Shown piece after piece: positions 37,057 through 47,252 of a DNA stretch of 64,000 nucleotides (its first letter is position 1; each line of letters begins with the position of its first letter). Both the position numbers and the translations under genes were made by a program. The DNA comes from Vibrio artabrorum (GTDB lineage Bacteria > Pseudomonadota > Gammaproteobacteria > Enterobacterales > Vibrionaceae), in NCBI RefSeq assembly GCF_024347295.1, contig NZ_AP025458.1, positions 2,666,001 to 2,730,000 of the forward strand, given 5' to 3'. A model generated the notes under the pieces. It was not told the origin of the DNA and made no database searches. It saw nothing but the letters and a program-made list of their open reading frames with translations.

Positions 37057-37904
37057 TGTCGAAGATCACTGTCGGTATCCTATTACTGATTGCAGGCAAC
37101 CTGTTTGCTTCGCTTTCCGACGTCGCGGTAAAACTATTGAATGGCGAAGTACCGCCTCTTCAATATATTTTTTTCCGACAGTTAATCTCTCTGCTTATCA
37201 TTACGCCTTTGTGGCTGAAACAGAAAAAAGAGCAGCGACACTTGCAACAAACCACAGTGACCATCATACGAGGTCAACTCATATTGATCGGCAGTGGATG
37301 TATGGTGGTCGCAATCACTCACTTGTCTTTAGCAACCGCTAACGCAGTATTTTATGTCGCGCCTCTATTGATGCTGCCGCTCTCAATGTTTCTACTAAAA
37401 GAACAACCGGCACTTGGCAAGGTTATCGCCACGACCATAGGTTTCATTGGTGCATTGATTGTCTTGAGGCCATCACAATTTCATTGGGCAGCACTGTTTG
37501 CTTTGGGTACCGCACTCACTCTCGCACTATTTAATGTACTCGTAAGAAAACTTCCTAGTGAGCAAACCGTCGTCACGACCTTATGGTGGACGACGCTATT
37601 CTCGATTCCAGTATCATTCGTACTCAGTTTCCTATTCTGGCAACCAATATCGACAGAACATTTGGGGTACATAGCGCTCAGCGCGACGCTCATATTGAGT
37701 TATAACGGTCTGGCTGTGGCCGCCTATCAAAAAGCGCATTCAAGCCAGATCGCTCTGGCTGAATATTCGGGATTGGTGTTTGTTGCGTTAATAGGGGCAA
37801 TATGGTTCGATGAGATTCCAGATACGTTAACCCTGCTTGGTATTATGCTCATCATTTTACCTCTCGTCCCTTTCAAGCGCCCAAAAAAAAGAGCTACCCT
37901 TTAG
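37056..37904 (+). CDS. EamA/DMT-family transporter
   Basis: The 282-residue protein has about ten membrane helices in two EamA repeats (about 5-130 and 145-270). Signature segments are LFASLSDVAVKLLNGEVPPLQYIFFRQLISL in the first and SSQIALAEYSGLVFVALIGAIWFDEIPDTLTLLGIMLI in the second half. Such proteins move small metabolites or drugs; the substrate cannot be told. It starts on the stop codon of elaA. Its stop lies within a terminator hairpin. Confidence 0.88.
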   Translation: MSKITVGILLLIAGNLFASLSDVAVKLLNGEVPPLQYIFFRQLISLLIITPLWLKQKKEQRHLQQTTVTIIRGQLILIGSGCMVVAITHLSLATANAVFYVAPLLMLPLSMFLLKEQPALGKVIATTIGFIGALIVLRPSQFHWAALFALGTALTLALFNVLVRKLPSEQTVVTTLWWTTLFSIPVSFVLSFLFWQPISTEHLGYIALSATLILSYNGLAVAAYQKAHSSQIALAEYSGLVFVALIGAIWFDEIPDTLTLLGIMLIILPLVPFKRPKKRATL

Positions 37905-37911
37905 CTCTTTT
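37887..37911. terminator. Bidirectional terminator between EamA gene and oapA
   Basis: AAAAGAGCTA and TAGCTCTTTT form a stem over the stop codon of the EamA gene. On the minus strand a run of eight T follows, making a strong terminator for oapA. An extra hairpin AGCCTGCT-gg-AGCAGGCT (37919-37936) covers the oapA stop codon. Confidence 0.85.
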
Positions 37912-37934
37912 ATCTTCTAGCCTGCTGGAGCAGG

Positions 37935-38519
37935 CTACTTACTGCGGCCAAAGCCACCATCAGACAAGCGGAAAAACATCACTGAAGTATCGCCTTTCTC
38001 CAGTTGAAGAATATCCAACTGACCGGTTTCAGCAAGTTTGAAGCGAACTAACTGGCCTTTTCGAATATGACTGAGTGGCTTGTCTGCACCTTCAATACGC
38101 ACTAATGCATTCAAGTCAGACAAAGGTAAATCGTTATTTCGAAAAACTTGCGCTAACGTGTCGCCTTGCTTAACCAGGTACTCCTGCCAATTTTTGTTGC
38201 TCGGTTCTGATGAACTGCTCGTTGTATTTTGCTGTTCGCTTAAGCCGACGGTATTGATTTCAAGTTCAACGCGCGATGTTGTTGGAGCTGTCTCTAACTT
38301 AGGTTCTGGTAGCGGCACAAAAAGTAATATCAGTACGATCGACGAAATCACCATCAACAATCTCTGGTGTAATTTCGGTAATATCCCCCAAGTTTGCTTC
38401 ACAGAGGTTTTCATTTTTTTTACATCGATCGAACTTAATTTCTCTTTGACCTGATTCACTCGATCCTTGAACTCTGCTAAGTGGTCTACTTTCTGTTTTT
38501 TCTTTTGACGACGATTCAT
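37935..38519 (-). CDS. OapA/YtfB family cell-envelope protein
   Basis: The 194-residue protein has a basic cytoplasmic N-terminus, one membrane helix (about 54-71, MVISSIVLILLFVPLP), a linker, and a C-terminal OapA domain related to LysM (LVKQGDTLAQVFRNNDLPLSDLNALV). E. coli YtfB binds glycan strands at the division site; H. influenzae OapA affects colony opacity and adherence. Divergence from fklB is the same as ytfB-fklB in E. coli, which supports the family call. Confidence 0.82.
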   Translation of the reverse strand: MNRRQKKKQKVDHLAEFKDRVNQVKEKLSSIDVKKMKTSVKQTWGILPKLHQRLLMVISSIVLILLFVPLPEPKLETAPTTSRVELEINTVGLSEQQNTTSSSSEPSNKNWQEYLVKQGDTLAQVFRNNDLPLSDLNALVRIEGADKPLSHIRKGQLVRFKLAETGQLDILQLEKGDTSVMFFRLSDGGFGRSK

Positions 38520-38732
38520 GCCACTGCGTCCTATACATTGAATAACTACAGTATAAAAACCAAAGTACCAACAGTATAGATATTTCCGTCACAACACTGG
38601 GCAAAGCAAGAAAATTGACATCCCTGTGATTTGGACACGGTAAAGTACAAGGGATCAGAGGCTAGCCGTTTCTTCACGCTGCCAATACTGGTATTCTTAC
38701 CCTTTTCGTACTGACAAAAAGAGTGACTTTTC

Positions 38733-39353
38733 ATGTCTGAAGTAAAATTTGAAACTGTAGAGCAAAAAGCTAGCTACGGTATCGGTCTACAAATGGGCCA
38801 ACAACTTGCTGGTTCTGGTCTTGAAGGCCTAAACGTTGACGCAATCGCTGCTGGTATCGCAACCGCTCTAGTTGGTGACATGCCAGCTATCGAAGTTGAC
38901 GAAATCAACAACGCACTACAAGAGCTACACACTCGCGGTGAAGCTGCGCGTCAAGAACTGGCTAAAGCTGCTGCGGCTGACGGCGAAGCTTTCCTAGCTG
39001 ACAACGCTCTTCGTTCAGAGGTAACGGTTCTTGAGTCTGGTCTTCAGTACGAAGTGCTAACTGAAGGTACTGGCGAAATCCCAACGGCAGACAAGCAAGT
39101 GCGTGTTCACTACCACGGCGAACTAACTGACGGTACTGTTTTCGACAGCTCTGTATCTCGCGGTCAACCTGCAGAATTCCCAGTGACTGGCGTAATTCAA
39201 GGTTGGGTACAAGCTCTACAAATGATGCCTGTGGGCTCTAAGTGGAAGCTATACATCCCTCAAGACCTAGCATACGGTGAGCGTGGCGCAGGCGCGGCAA
39301 TCCCACCATTTGCAGCTCTAGTATTTGAAGTAGAACTTCTAGCTATTCTTTAA
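38733..39353 (+). CDS. fklB: FKBP-type 22-kDa peptidyl-prolyl isomerase FklB
   Basis: FklB speeds cis-trans isomerisation of prolyl bonds. The 206-residue protein has an N-terminal helical dimerisation part (about 10-90, [30 protein letters not shown]) and a C-terminal FKBP domain with [43 protein letters not shown] and [24 protein letters not shown]. No signal peptide is present, so it is cytoplasmic. High use of common codons suggests strong expression. Confidence 0.95.
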   Translation: MSEVKFETVEQKASYGIGLQMGQQLAGSGLEGLNVDAIAAGIATALVGDMPAIEVDEINNALQELHTRGEAARQELAKAAAADGEAFLADNALRSEVTVLESGLQYEVLTEGTGEIPTADKQVRVHYHGELTDGTVFDSSVSRGQPAEFPVTGVIQGWVQALQMMPVGSKWKLYIPQDLAYGERGAGAAIPPFAALVFEVELLAIL

Positions 39354-39411
39354 TCTTTATAAAAACCTTGAGTAACGCAAAATACTTGAGACTATAAAAT
39401 TGAAAGAATCC

Positions 39412-39439
39412 AACGGCGATGTCACTACATCGCCGTTTT
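39412..39439 (+). terminator. Intrinsic terminator after fklB
   Basis: AACGGCGATGT-cact-ACATCGCCGTT is followed by TTTTCG. Stem is GC-rich and perfect. Confidence 0.9.
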
Positions 39440-39486
39440 TCGTTTATAGTGAATAGGAAGATTGCTTTATTACTTAAGGAAGAATA

Positions 39487-39981
39487 ATGAAGAAAATACT
39501 CATCACTATATTCAGCAGCCTTGCTGTAGTCTCTTGTGCAAACACGAGCGACACAGAAAAAAACAGTTCATCACCAGAGACCAACTATTCCCAACTATCA
39601 CAAACAGCACTAATGGCAGCCGTGAATATGTGGTCTCAACAGAACGAAACAACACCGCTTGCAGATACGGTCGCAGACCAAGCTTCTGTTACCAGCGATC
39701 AAGCAATTGGCGGTATCGGTTCCATGCTAGCACTTGCACAAAACTCACTTGGTACTGCTGACAACAAAGAGCTCGCAACGCTGATTCCAGGCATGTCTAG
39801 CCTTGAATCTACTGGTCTATCATCGCTATTAAGCTCACAAGGTGCCGTTGAAAGTGCATTTTCTGGATTAGGTATGGATCCCTCAATGATGACGACATTT
39901 GCACCAATCATCCTTCAAGCATTGCAATCACAAGGCGCAACGAGTGGCCTGATGGATTCACTTGCGGCTATTTGGCAATAA
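39487..39981 (+). CDS. DUF2780 family lipoprotein
   Basis: The 164-residue protein has a lipoprotein-like signal (MKKILITIFSSLAVVSC, Cys17 as lipidation site), a polar linker, then a DUF2780-type region rich in Gly, Ser, Ala and Leu (AIGGIGSMLALAQNSLGTAD, PGMSSLESTGLSSLLSSQG, MDPSMMTTFAPIILQALQSQG). An AAGGAAGA ribosome-binding site precedes the ATG. Function is unknown. It stands alone between fklB and a 7-bp tandem repeat. Confidence 0.75.
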   Translation: MKKILITIFSSLAVVSCANTSDTEKNSSSPETNYSQLSQTALMAAVNMWSQQNETTPLADTVADQASVTSDQAIGGIGSMLALAQNSLGTADNKELATLIPGMSSLESTGLSSLLSSQGAVESAFSGLGMDPSMMTTFAPIILQALQSQGATSGLMDSLAAIWQ

Positions 39982-40010
39982 TCGTAATAGCTAGCTTAAA
40001 ATCGGATTAG

Positions 40011-40032
40011 GGCACTTCGGTGCTCTTTTTTG
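40011..40032 (+). terminator. Intrinsic terminator after the DUF2780 gene
   Basis: GGGCAC-ttcg-GTGCTC is a stable UUCG-loop hairpin with one G-U pair followed by a run of six T. Confidence 0.85.
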
Positions 40033-40046
40033 TGCGGGGAAGAAAA

Positions 40047-40151
40047 GAGATATGAGATATGAGATATGAGATATGAGATATGAGATATGAGATATGAGAT
40101 ATGAGATATGAGATATGAGATATGAGATATGAGATATGAGATATGAGATAT
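40047..40151. repeat. Heptanucleotide tandem repeat, 15 exact copies
   Basis: The unit GAGATAT is repeated 15 times without error over 105 bases. It lies after the DUF2780 terminator and before the rplQ terminator, outside any convincing gene. Plus-strand frames hit TGA within the unit; all three minus-strand frames stay open and would code for ISYLISH heptads. It has no spacers and is not a CRISPR. A highly variable copy number between strains is likely (inference). Confidence 0.97.
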
Positions 40152-40238
40152 TTTTGAAATATGGAGCAGGCAAGACAAGCAAAAAATGCCAAACATCATG
40201 GTGCAATTTCTGTTATCTGTTTCTTATTCTACAGAAAC

Positions 40239-40267
40239 AAAAAAGCCGAGCTAATGCTCGGCTTTTT
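40239..40267 (-). terminator. Terminator of the alpha ribosomal operon (after rplQ)
   Basis: AAAAAGCCGAGC-taat-GCTCGGCTTTTT is a strong hairpin with A- and T-runs, 22 bases after the rplQ stop on the minus strand. Together with the heptamer repeat it fills the 307-base gap between the DUF2780 gene and rplQ. Confidence 0.9.
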
Positions 40268-40288
40268 ATATTAATAATCCAGTATAGA

Positions 40289-40669
40289 TTACTCAGCAGC
40301 TTCTTCAGCAGCTGGGCGGTCTACAAGCTCAATGTAAGCCATTGGAGCTTTATCACCAGTACGGAAACCACATTTAAGAATGCGAGTGTAACCACCTTGG
40401 CGAGCCGCAAAACGCGGGCCTAGTTCATTAAATAGTTTTGCTACTACTTCGTTATCACGAGTGCGAGCAAATGCAAGACGACGGTTAGCAACACTGTCTG
40501 TCTTAGCTAGGGTAATCAACGGCTCAATTACGCGACGTAGTTCTTTTGCTTTTGGCACGGTAGTTTTAATTACTTCGTGACGAACAAGAGAGCTAGCCAT
40601 GTTGCTGAACATCGCTTTGCGATGACTGCTGTTGCGGTTGAGTTGACGACCACTTTTACGATGGCGCAT
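40289..40669 (-). CDS. rplQ: 50S ribosomal protein L17
   Basis: L17 binds 23S rRNA near the exit-tunnel side. The 126-residue protein begins [21 protein letters not shown], diagnostic of the family, and ends in an Ala/Glu tail (RPAAEEAAE). It is the last gene of the alpha operon, 24 bases after rpoA, and is followed by a strong terminator. Confidence 0.98.
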   Translation of the reverse strand: MRHRKSGRQLNRNSSHRKAMFSNMASSLVRHEVIKTTVPKAKELRRVIEPLITLAKTDSVANRRLAFARTRDNEVVAKLFNELGPRFAARQGGYTRILKCGFRTGDKAPMAYIELVDRPAAEEAAE

Positions 40670-40693
40670 GACCTAATCCTTCTAACTTTTCGA

Positions 40694-41686
40694 TTAATCT
40701 TCAGCGATTGACGCTGGTGGCCAATTTTCTAGGCGCATACCTAGAGAAAGACCACGTGAAGCAAGCACATCTTTAATCTCTGTAAGAGATTTCTTACCAA
40801 GGTTTGGCGTTTTAAGTAGCTCAACCTCAGTGCGCTGTACAAGATCACCGATGTAGTGAATCGCTTCTGCTTTCAAACAGTTAGCAGAGCGAACTGTTAG
40901 TTCAAGATCGTCTACAGGACGTAGTAGGATAGGATCGAATTCTGGCTTCTCTTCCTTCTCCTCAGGTACACGTACATCACGAAGATCTACGAACGCATCC
41001 AGTTGTTCAGCTAGAATAGTAGCTGCACGACGGATTGCTTCCTCAGGTTCTAGAGTACCGTTCGTTTCCATATCGATAACAAGTTTGTCTAAGTCAGTAC
41101 GTTGTTCTACACGTGCCGCTTCTACAGCATAAGCGATTTTATCAACCGGGCTGTAAGTAGCGTCAACAAGTAGACGACCGATTGGACGCTCATCTTCTTC
41201 AGTATGGATACGAGCTGAAGCTGGAACGTAACCACGACCACGTTCTACTTTGATACGCATAGCGATCTCAGCATTGTCATCCGTTAGGTGACAAATTACG
41301 TGCTCAGGGTTAGCGATCTCTACATCACCATCGTGGGTGATGTCACCTGCAACAACAGGGCCTGAGCCTGATTTGTTCAGTGTAATAAACACTTCATCTT
41401 TGCCCTCTGCAACGCGTACAGCCAAACCTTTTAGGTTTAGAAGGATTTCTAGGATATCTTCCTGAACACCTTCTTTAGTACTGTATTCGTGTAGCACACC
41501 TTCGATTTCAACTTCTGTTACGGCACAACCCGGCATAGAAGATAGAAGAATGCGGCGAAGAGCATTACCTAGAGTGTGGCCGAAACCGCGCTCTAATGGC
41601 TCAAGAGTTACTTTCGCGTGTGTCGTATTGATCTGTTCAATGTCAACAAGACGCGGCTTAAGAAATTCTGTTACAGAACCCTGCAT
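40694..41686 (-). CDS. rpoA: RNA polymerase alpha subunit
   Basis: The 330-residue protein has the assembly domain (about 1-235, with [26 protein letters not shown]), a short acidic linker ([12 protein letters not shown]) and the C-terminal domain (about 250-330) that binds UP elements and activators ([21 protein letters not shown], with the conserved Arg and Asn). It lies between rpsD and rplQ, in the standard alpha operon order. Confidence 0.99.
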   Translation of the reverse strand: MQGSVTEFLKPRLVDIEQINTTHAKVTLEPLERGFGHTLGNALRRILLSSMPGCAVTEVEIEGVLHEYSTKEGVQEDILEILLNLKGLAVRVAEGKDEVFITLNKSGSGPVVAGDITHDGDVEIANPEHVICHLTDDNAEIAMRIKVERGRGYVPASARIHTEEDERPIGRLLVDATYSPVDKIAYAVEAARVEQRTDLDKLVIDMETNGTLEPEEAIRRAATILAEQLDAFVDLRDVRVPEEKEEKPEFDPILLRPVDDLELTVRSANCLKAEAIHYIGDLVQRTEVELLKTPNLGKKSLTEIKDVLASRGLSLGMRLENWPPASIAED

Positions 41687-41708
41687 TGTGTCCTCTCTTT
41701 TTTTAACC

Positions 41709-42329
41709 TTACTTAGAGTAAAGTTCGACGATCAAGTGTTCATTGATGTCAGCTGACAAGTCAGAACGTTCAGGCATACGCTTGAATGTACCTTCCATTT
41801 TGCTAGCATCTACTTCAATCCAAGTTGGCTTTTCACGTTGTTCAGCAACTTCTAGAGCCGCTTTAATACGAGATTGCTGTTTAGCTTTCTCGCGGATAGA
41901 AACAACGTCGTTTGCCGCTACTTTGAAAGAAGGAACGTTTACAACTTTACCGTTAACTAGAATAGACTTATGGCTAACTAGTTGACGAGATTCAGCACGA
42001 GTAGCGCCAAAGCCCATACGGTAAACTACGTTATCAAGACGACCTTCAAGAAGTTGAAGCAGGTTTGCACCCGTGTTGCCTTTAAGACGTGCAGCTTCTT
42101 TGTAGTAGTTGCGGAATTGTTTTTCTAGAACGCCGTAGATACGACGAACTTTTTGCTTCTCACGAAGCTGAACGCCATACTCAGATAGACGACCGCGACG
42201 AGCGCCGTGTACACCTGGTGCGTTATCAATTTTACACTTGGTATCGATCGCACGGACACCAGACTTAAGGAATAAGTCAGTACCTTCGCGACGGCTAAGC
42301 TTCAGCTTAGGACCCAAATATCTTGCCAT
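41709..42329 (-). CDS. rpsD: 30S ribosomal protein S4
   Basis: S4 is a primary 16S rRNA binder and, in Gammaproteobacteria, represses the alpha operon by binding its leader pseudoknot. The 206-residue protein starts [22 protein letters not shown] and contains the S4 RNA-binding domain (about 96-160, [22 protein letters not shown]). No zinc cysteine cluster is present at the N-terminus. Confidence 0.98.
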   Translation of the reverse strand: MARYLGPKLKLSRREGTDLFLKSGVRAIDTKCKIDNAPGVHGARRGRLSEYGVQLREKQKVRRIYGVLEKQFRNYYKEAARLKGNTGANLLQLLEGRLDNVVYRMGFGATRAESRQLVSHKSILVNGKVVNVPSFKVAANDVVSIREKAKQQSRIKAALEVAEQREKPTWIEVDASKMEGTFKRMPERSDLSADINEHLIVELYSK

Positions 42330-42360
42330 GATCTTTCTCCAATATTCCTAGAAACGAAAC

Positions 42361-42756
<396 letters not shown>

Positions 42757-42769
42757 CTACCTTATCCGA

Positions 42770-43126
42770 CTATTTCTTGATCGGCTTGCGCGGACCCTTA
42801 CGGGTGCGAGCGTTGGTTTTAGTACGCTGTCCACGTAGTGGTAGACTGCGACGATGACGAAGACCGCGGTAACAGCCAAGGTCCATAAGACGCTTGATGT
42901 TCATCGATACTTCACGACGTAGATCACCTTCTACAGTGTATTTAGCTACACCATCACGCAGTTGATCGATCTGCTCTTCAGTTAGTTCACTGATCTTAAC
43001 ATCTTCAGCAATACCCACTTCAGCTAAAATAGCTTGAGAGCGAGTTTTGCCAATACCGTAAATTGCAGTAAGTGCAATTACAGAATGTTTATGATCAGGA
43101 ATGTTAATGCCGGCTATACGGGCCAT
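42770..43126 (-). CDS. rpsM: 30S ribosomal protein S13
   Basis: S13 sits on the 30S head and contacts the 50S subunit. The 118-residue protein starts [20 protein letters not shown] and ends with the basic tail [18 protein letters not shown]. It is the first gene of the alpha operon; its start codon (ATG here, GTG in E. coli) lies inside the S4-binding leader structure. Confidence 0.98.
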   Translation of the reverse strand: MARIAGINIPDHKHSVIALTAIYGIGKTRSQAILAEVGIAEDVKISELTEEQIDQLRDGVAKYTVEGDLRREVSMNIKRLMDLGCYRGLRHRRSLPLRGQRTKTNARTRKGPRKPIKK

Positions 43127-43230
43127 TATTCACTCCTAAGGGGTTCATAAAAGAATTATCCGCAGCAAAGCCCGTTATGGATACGCTGCGGCATACTACT
43201 TCTTTTGCACGCAAAAGGTAGGCCGAGGAA
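43122..43230 (-). promoter_or_regulatory. Alpha operon leader (S4-binding translational control element)
   Basis: The minus-strand leader before rpsM contains GCGTATCC, AACGGGCTTTGC and TAGGAGTGAATA just before the ATG, matching the layout of the E. coli alpha-operon pseudoknot (Alpha_RBS). An extra CTTTTGC-ac-GCAAAAG hairpin (43202-43219) lies upstream. S4 binding would block translation of the operon. Confidence 0.75.
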
Positions 43231-43257
43231 TATACTCGACTCTACCTAGTATTTCAA
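43229..43257 (-). promoter_or_regulatory. Internal promoter for the alpha operon
   Basis: On the minus strand TTGAAA (43252-43257) and TATATT (43229-43234) are separated by 17 bases in the rpmJ-rpsM spacer. It would start transcripts that begin with the S4-binding leader. Confidence 0.55.
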
Positions 43258-43274
43258 GTAAAAATTTCTGCTGA

Positions 43275-43388
43275 TTAGCCTTGGCGTTGCTTATGCTTTG
43301 GCTCACTGCAAATCACGCGAACGACACCGTTACGCTTGATAACTTTACAGTTACGGCAGATTTTTTTAACGGAAGCACGAACTTTCAT
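43275..43388 (-). CDS. rpmJ: 50S ribosomal protein L36 (zinc-binding form)
   Basis: This 37-residue protein begins [20 protein letters not shown] and ends [11 protein letters not shown]. Cys11, Cys14, Cys27 and His32 form the zinc ribbon of the C+ type of L36. It follows secY by 41 bases. In many bacteria a zinc-free copy is induced by Zur elsewhere in the genome; that copy is not in this window. Confidence 0.97.
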
Positions 43389-43429
43389 TGCTAAACTCCG
43401 TAAATGGAATCGAAATAATTACTACCGAA

Positions 43430-44764
43430 TTAACGGCCGTAACCTTTCAGATTCGCTTTCTTTAACACAGAATCATACTGTTGTGACATCAGATGAGTCT
43501 GTACCTGTGCCATAAAATCCATGATAACAACCACTACGATTAGTAGTGATGTACCGCCGAAGTAGAAACGTACGTTCCACGCGACCATCATGAATTCAGG
43601 AATCAGACATATAAAAGTAATGTATAGAGCGCCCGCTAGGGTTAATCTAGTCATCACTTTATCGATATATCTCGCTGTCTGCTCACCTGGGCGGATACCG
43701 GGTACGAATGCACCAGACTTCTTCAAGTTATCAGCTGTTTCACGTGGGTTAAACACCAACGCTGTATAGAAGAAACAGAAGAAGATTATAGCTGCTGCAT
43801 AAAGCATTACATACAAAGGTTGACCTGGGCTAAGAGCTAATGACACGTCAGTTAACCAACCGAACGCGCTGCTTTCACCATTTTGACCAAACCACTGCGC
43901 TAATGTTCCTGGGAACAAAATAATACTTGATGCAAAAATCGCTGGAATAACACCTGCCATATTAATCTTAAGAGGCAAGTGAGAGCTTTGTGCTGCAAAA
44001 ACTTTACGACCTTGTTGACGTTTCGCATAGTTAACGACGATACGACGTTGACCACGCTCCATGAAAACCACGAAGTAAATAACAGCAAAAGACAATACAG
44101 CAATCAACAGCAGAAGAAGCACATGCAATTCACCTTGACGCGCTTGCTCGATTGTTTGACCGACTGCAGAAGGCAATCCAGCAACAATACCTGCAAAAAT
44201 CAGAATGGAAATACCATTACCGATTCCTCGCTCAGTGATTTGTTCACCTAACCACATTAAAAACATGGTACCAGTTACTAAACTCACGGTAGCAATAAGC
44301 GTAAACATGGTTTGGTTGATAACAACCAGATTGTCGACCATGTTTGGTAAGCCTGTTGCGATACCAATAGCTTGGAATATTGCAAGTACAAGCGTGCCAT
44401 AGCGCGTATATTGGCTTATCTTACGACGGCCTGCTTCACCCTCTTTCTTGAGTTCCGCTAACGCTGGATGAACTACAGTTAGCAATTGGACTACAATCGA
44501 TGCCGATATGTACGGCATGATACCCAATGCTAATATAGATGCACGCTCAAGGGCACCACCGGAGAACATGTTAAACATTTCAACGATGGTACCTTTTTGC
44601 TGATCGAACAAATCGGCAAGTACAGCTGCGTCAATACCAGGGATCGGCACAAAAGAGCCAGCTCGGAATACTAAAAGTGCACCAATTACGAATAGTAAGC
44701 GTGACTTTAGTTCACTTAAGCCGCTCTGAGCACTACGAAAATCTTTTCCTGGTTTCTTAGCCAT
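43430..44764 (-). CDS. secY: Protein translocase subunit SecY
   Basis: SecY is the channel of the Sec translocon with SecE and SecG. The 444-residue protein has ten membrane helices, beginning [26 protein letters not shown], with the plug region after it and the cytoplasmic C-terminal loop ending [14 protein letters not shown]. It lies between rplO and rpmJ, as in the E. coli spc operon. Confidence 0.98.
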   Translation of the reverse strand: MAKKPGKDFRSAQSGLSELKSRLLFVIGALLVFRAGSFVPIPGIDAAVLADLFDQQKGTIVEMFNMFSGGALERASILALGIMPYISASIVVQLLTVVHPALAELKKEGEAGRRKISQYTRYGTLVLAIFQAIGIATGLPNMVDNLVVINQTMFTLIATVSLVTGTMFLMWLGEQITERGIGNGISILIFAGIVAGLPSAVGQTIEQARQGELHVLLLLLIAVLSFAVIYFVVFMERGQRRIVVNYAKRQQGRKVFAAQSSHLPLKINMAGVIPAIFASSIILFPGTLAQWFGQNGESSAFGWLTDVSLALSPGQPLYVMLYAAAIIFFCFFYTALVFNPRETADNLKKSGAFVPGIRPGEQTARYIDKVMTRLTLAGALYITFICLIPEFMMVAWNVRFYFGGTSLLIVVVVIMDFMAQVQTHLMSQQYDSVLKKANLKGYGR

Positions 44765-44784
44765 CTGTACCTCGTTCCTCGAGA

Positions 44785-45219
44785 TTATTCCTCGATTTTA
44801 CCGCCTGCAGCTTCGATTGCAGCTTTAGCGCCTTTAGTCACGCGTAGACCTTTAACAGTTACCGCTTTGCTTAGGTCACCAGAAAGAACAATCTTAACAA
44901 ACTCGATGTTCTTAGTGATAACGTTAGCAGCTTTAAGGCTGTTAAGATCAACTACGTCACCTGTTACTTTCGCTAGCTCAGCTAGACGAACTTCAGCAGA
45001 CACTAGGCTCTTACGAGAAGTGAAACCGAATTTAGGTAGACGTTGTTTTAGAGGCATTTGACCGCCTTCAAAACCTGGACGAACAGAGCCGCCAGAACGT
45101 GACTTTTGACCTTTGTGACCGCGGCCACCTGTTTTACCAAGGCCAGAACCGATACCACGACCTACACGCTTCTTAGAAGGTTTAGAGCCAGCAGCCGGTG
45201 ATAGAGTATTCAAACGCAT
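44785..45219 (-). CDS. rplO: 50S ribosomal protein L15
   Basis: L15 is a late assembly protein of the 50S subunit. The 144-residue protein shows the Gly-rich RNA-threading tail [26 protein letters not shown] (about 18-43) and a globular C-terminal part. It is 5 bases after rpmD and 20 bases before secY. Confidence 0.98.
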   Translation of the reverse strand: MRLNTLSPAAGSKPSKKRVGRGIGSGLGKTGGRGHKGQKSRSGGSVRPGFEGGQMPLKQRLPKFGFTSRKSLVSAEVRLAELAKVTGDVVDLNSLKAANVITKNIEFVKIVLSGDLSKAVTVKGLRVTKGAKAAIEAAGGKIEE

Positions 45220-45224
45220 TCTGA

Positions 45225-45401
45225 TTACTCCTCAATCTTAACCATGTAGTAAACCTTGTTGATCATACCGCGTACGCACGGAGTATCTTCAAGTTCTACT
45301 GTATGGTTGATGCGACGAAGACCTAGACCTTTAAGACACGCTTTGTGCTTAGGTAGGCGACCAATTGAGCTTTTAGTTTGAGTTACTTTAATAGTTGCCA
45401 T
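45225..45401 (-). CDS. rpmD: 50S ribosomal protein L30
   Basis: The start [20 protein letters not shown] gives the expected 58 residues; an upstream start would extend into rpsE and is rejected. L30 is a small 23S rRNA-binding protein of the 50S subunit. It lies seven bases after rpsE in the spc operon. Confidence 0.97.
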   Translation of the reverse strand: MATIKVTQTKSSIGRLPKHKACLKGLGLRRINHTVELEDTPCVRGMINKVYYMVKIEE

Positions 45402-45408
45402 CGTGTGC

Positions 45409-45909
45409 TTACTCCGAAATAGATTCAACAGTTAGACCACGTTTAGCAGCAACCATTTCTGGTGACTTAACGTCTACTAGAGCACCAATCGTTGCACGAA
45501 CGATGTTGATCGGGTTCGTTGAACCGTATGCTTTAGAAAGTACGTTATGTACGCCCGCAACTTCAAGTACAGCACGCATTGCACCACCGGCAATAACACC
45601 TGTACCTTCAGCAGCTGGCTGCATGTAAACTTTAGAGCCCGAATGACGACCTTTCACCGGGTGGTGAAGAGTGCCTTCGTTCAGCGCAACAGTAACCATG
45701 TTACGACGCGCCTTTTCCATTGCTTTTTGAATCGCTGCAGGTACTTCACGAGCTTTGCCGTAACCGAAACCTACGCGACCGTTACCGTCACCAACTACTG
45801 TTAGTGCAGTAAAGCTCATGATTCGACCACCTTTAACCGTTTTTGATACACGGTTAACTGCGATCAGCTTTTCTTGCAAATCATTAGCTTGTTGTTGTTC
45901 TTTAGCCAT
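45409..45909 (-). CDS. rpsE: 30S ribosomal protein S5
   Basis: S5 helps translational accuracy and mRNA unwinding. The 166-residue protein has the double-stranded RNA-binding-like domain with [21 protein letters not shown] and the loop [21 protein letters not shown]. The order rplR-rpsE-rpmD is standard. Confidence 0.98.
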   Translation of the reverse strand: MAKEQQQANDLQEKLIAVNRVSKTVKGGRIMSFTALTVVGDGNGRVGFGYGKAREVPAAIQKAMEKARRNMVTVALNEGTLHHPVKGRHSGSKVYMQPAAEGTGVIAGGAMRAVLEVAGVHNVLSKAYGSTNPINIVRATIGALVDVKSPEMVAAKRGLTVESISE

Positions 45910-45923
45910 CTTCCAACCCTACC

Positions 45924-46277
45924 TTAGAATTTCAGACCAGCTTCGCGAGCAGATTCTGCTAGCGCCGCTACTCGACCGTGGTATTGGAAACCAGAACGAT
46001 CGAATGCAACCGAAGCTACGCCTTTTTCAAGAGCGCGCTCAGCAACAGCTTTACCAACTGCTTTAGCTGCATCAACGTTACCAGTGTTCTTAACTTGCTC
46101 ACGGATCGCTTTTTCTACAGTAGAAGCAGCTGCGATAACCTCAGAGCCGTTTGCCGCGATAACTTGTGCGTACACGTGGCGAGGAGTACGATGTACTACC
46201 AGGCGAGTCGCACCAAGTTCTGCAATCTTACGACGTGCACGTGTAGCACGACGGATGCGAGATGCTTTCTTATCCAT
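45924..46277 (-). CDS. rplR: 50S ribosomal protein L18
   Basis: L18 binds 5S rRNA with L5 and L25. The 117-residue protein begins [20 protein letters not shown] and ends [26 protein letters not shown], the family end. It follows rplF after nine bases. Confidence 0.98.
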   Translation of the reverse strand: MDKKASRIRRATRARRKIAELGATRLVVHRTPRHVYAQVIAANGSEVIAAASTVEKAIREQVKNTGNVDAAKAVGKAVAERALEKGVASVAFDRSGFQYHGRVAALAESAREAGLKF

Positions 46278-46286
46278 AGTGATACC

Positions 46287-46820
46287 TTACTTCTTCTTAG
46301 CTTCTTTAGTACGCACATTTTCATCTGCGTAACGAACACCTTTACCTTTATAAGGTTCAGGAGCACGGTAAGAACGAATGTCAGCCGCAACTTGACCTAC
46401 TACTTGCTTATCGCAACCAGTAATAATGATCTCAGTTTGGCTCGGGCACTCAGCTTTAACACCTTCAGGTAGAGCGTGCTCTACTGGGTGAGAAAAACCA
46501 AGAGTTAGACCTACAGCGTTGCCTTTCATAGCAGCACGGTAACCAACACCCTTAAGAGTTAGCTTCTTAGTGAAGCCCTCAGTAACACCCACAACCATGT
46601 TATTAACTAGAGCGCGAGCTGTACCAGCTTGTGCCCATGCGTTAGCAACACCTTCTTTCGGACCGAAAGTTAGGTTGTTTTCTTCCTGTGCAATAACTAC
46701 GGCGCTGTTAAGAACGCGAGTAAGCTCACCTTTGCTACCTTTTACAGTAACTTCTTGGCCGTTTAGTTTCACCTCTACGCCAGCTGGAATAGCGACAGGT
46801 GCTTTAGCAACACGAGACAT
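46287..46820 (-). CDS. rplF: 50S ribosomal protein L6
   Basis: L6 lies near the sarcin-ricin loop. The 177-residue protein begins [20 protein letters not shown] and has two repeated L6 domains; the C-terminal part ends [23 protein letters not shown]. It follows rpsH after ten bases in the spc operon. Confidence 0.98.
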   Translation of the reverse strand: MSRVAKAPVAIPAGVEVKLNGQEVTVKGSKGELTRVLNSAVVIAQEENNLTFGPKEGVANAWAQAGTARALVNNMVVGVTEGFTKKLTLKGVGYRAAMKGNAVGLTLGFSHPVEHALPEGVKAECPSQTEIIITGCDKQVVGQVAADIRSYRAPEPYKGKGVRYADENVRTKEAKKK

Positions 46821-46830
46821 AATCTACTCC

Positions 46831-47223
46831 TTAAGCTACGTAACAGATGATTTCACCGCCAAGACCTGCTTTGCGAGCAGCACGGTCAGACATCAGACCC
46901 TTGGAAGTAGAAACAACTGCAATACCAAGACCACCCATCACTGTAGGTAAAGAGTCTTTATTTTTATAAACTCTTAAACCAGGACGTGATACGCGCTTGA
47001 TTTGCTCGATTACAGGTTTAGCTTGGAAGTACTTAAGAGTAACTTCTAGCTCAGGTTTTGCTTCGCCTTCAACAGCGAAGTCTACGATGTAACCTTCAGC
47101 TTTAAGTAATGCAGCAATTGCAACTTTAAGCTTTGAAGAAGGCATTTTTACAGCAACTTTGTTTGCTGCCTGACCGTTGCGAACGCGGGTCAGCATATCC
47201 GAAATCGGATCTTGCATGCTCAT
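46831..47223 (-). CDS. rpsH: 30S ribosomal protein S8
   Basis: S8 binds the 16S rRNA central domain and, in E. coli, represses the spc operon by binding mRNA near rplE. The 130-residue protein begins [20 protein letters not shown] and has the C-terminal [21 protein letters not shown]. It lies 29 bases after rpsN. Confidence 0.98.
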   Translation of the reverse strand: MSMQDPISDMLTRVRNGQAANKVAVKMPSSKLKVAIAALLKAEGYIVDFAVEGEAKPELEVTLKYFQAKPVIEQIKRVSRPGLRVYKNKDSLPTVMGGLGIAVVSTSKGLMSDRAARKAGLGGEIICYVA

Positions 47224-47252
47224 AAGATTTACTCCAAATGATTAAGTGGCAA

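Noticed and set aside
40047..40151. Heptamer array as a CRISPR
   Set aside because: Units are 7 bases and contiguous, with no spacers and no cas genes.
39991..40206. Three overlapping minus-strand frames coding ISYLISH repeats
   Set aside because: They arise because the 7-bp unit has no stop on that strand; flanking codons differ by frame and no ribosome-binding site supports any of them.
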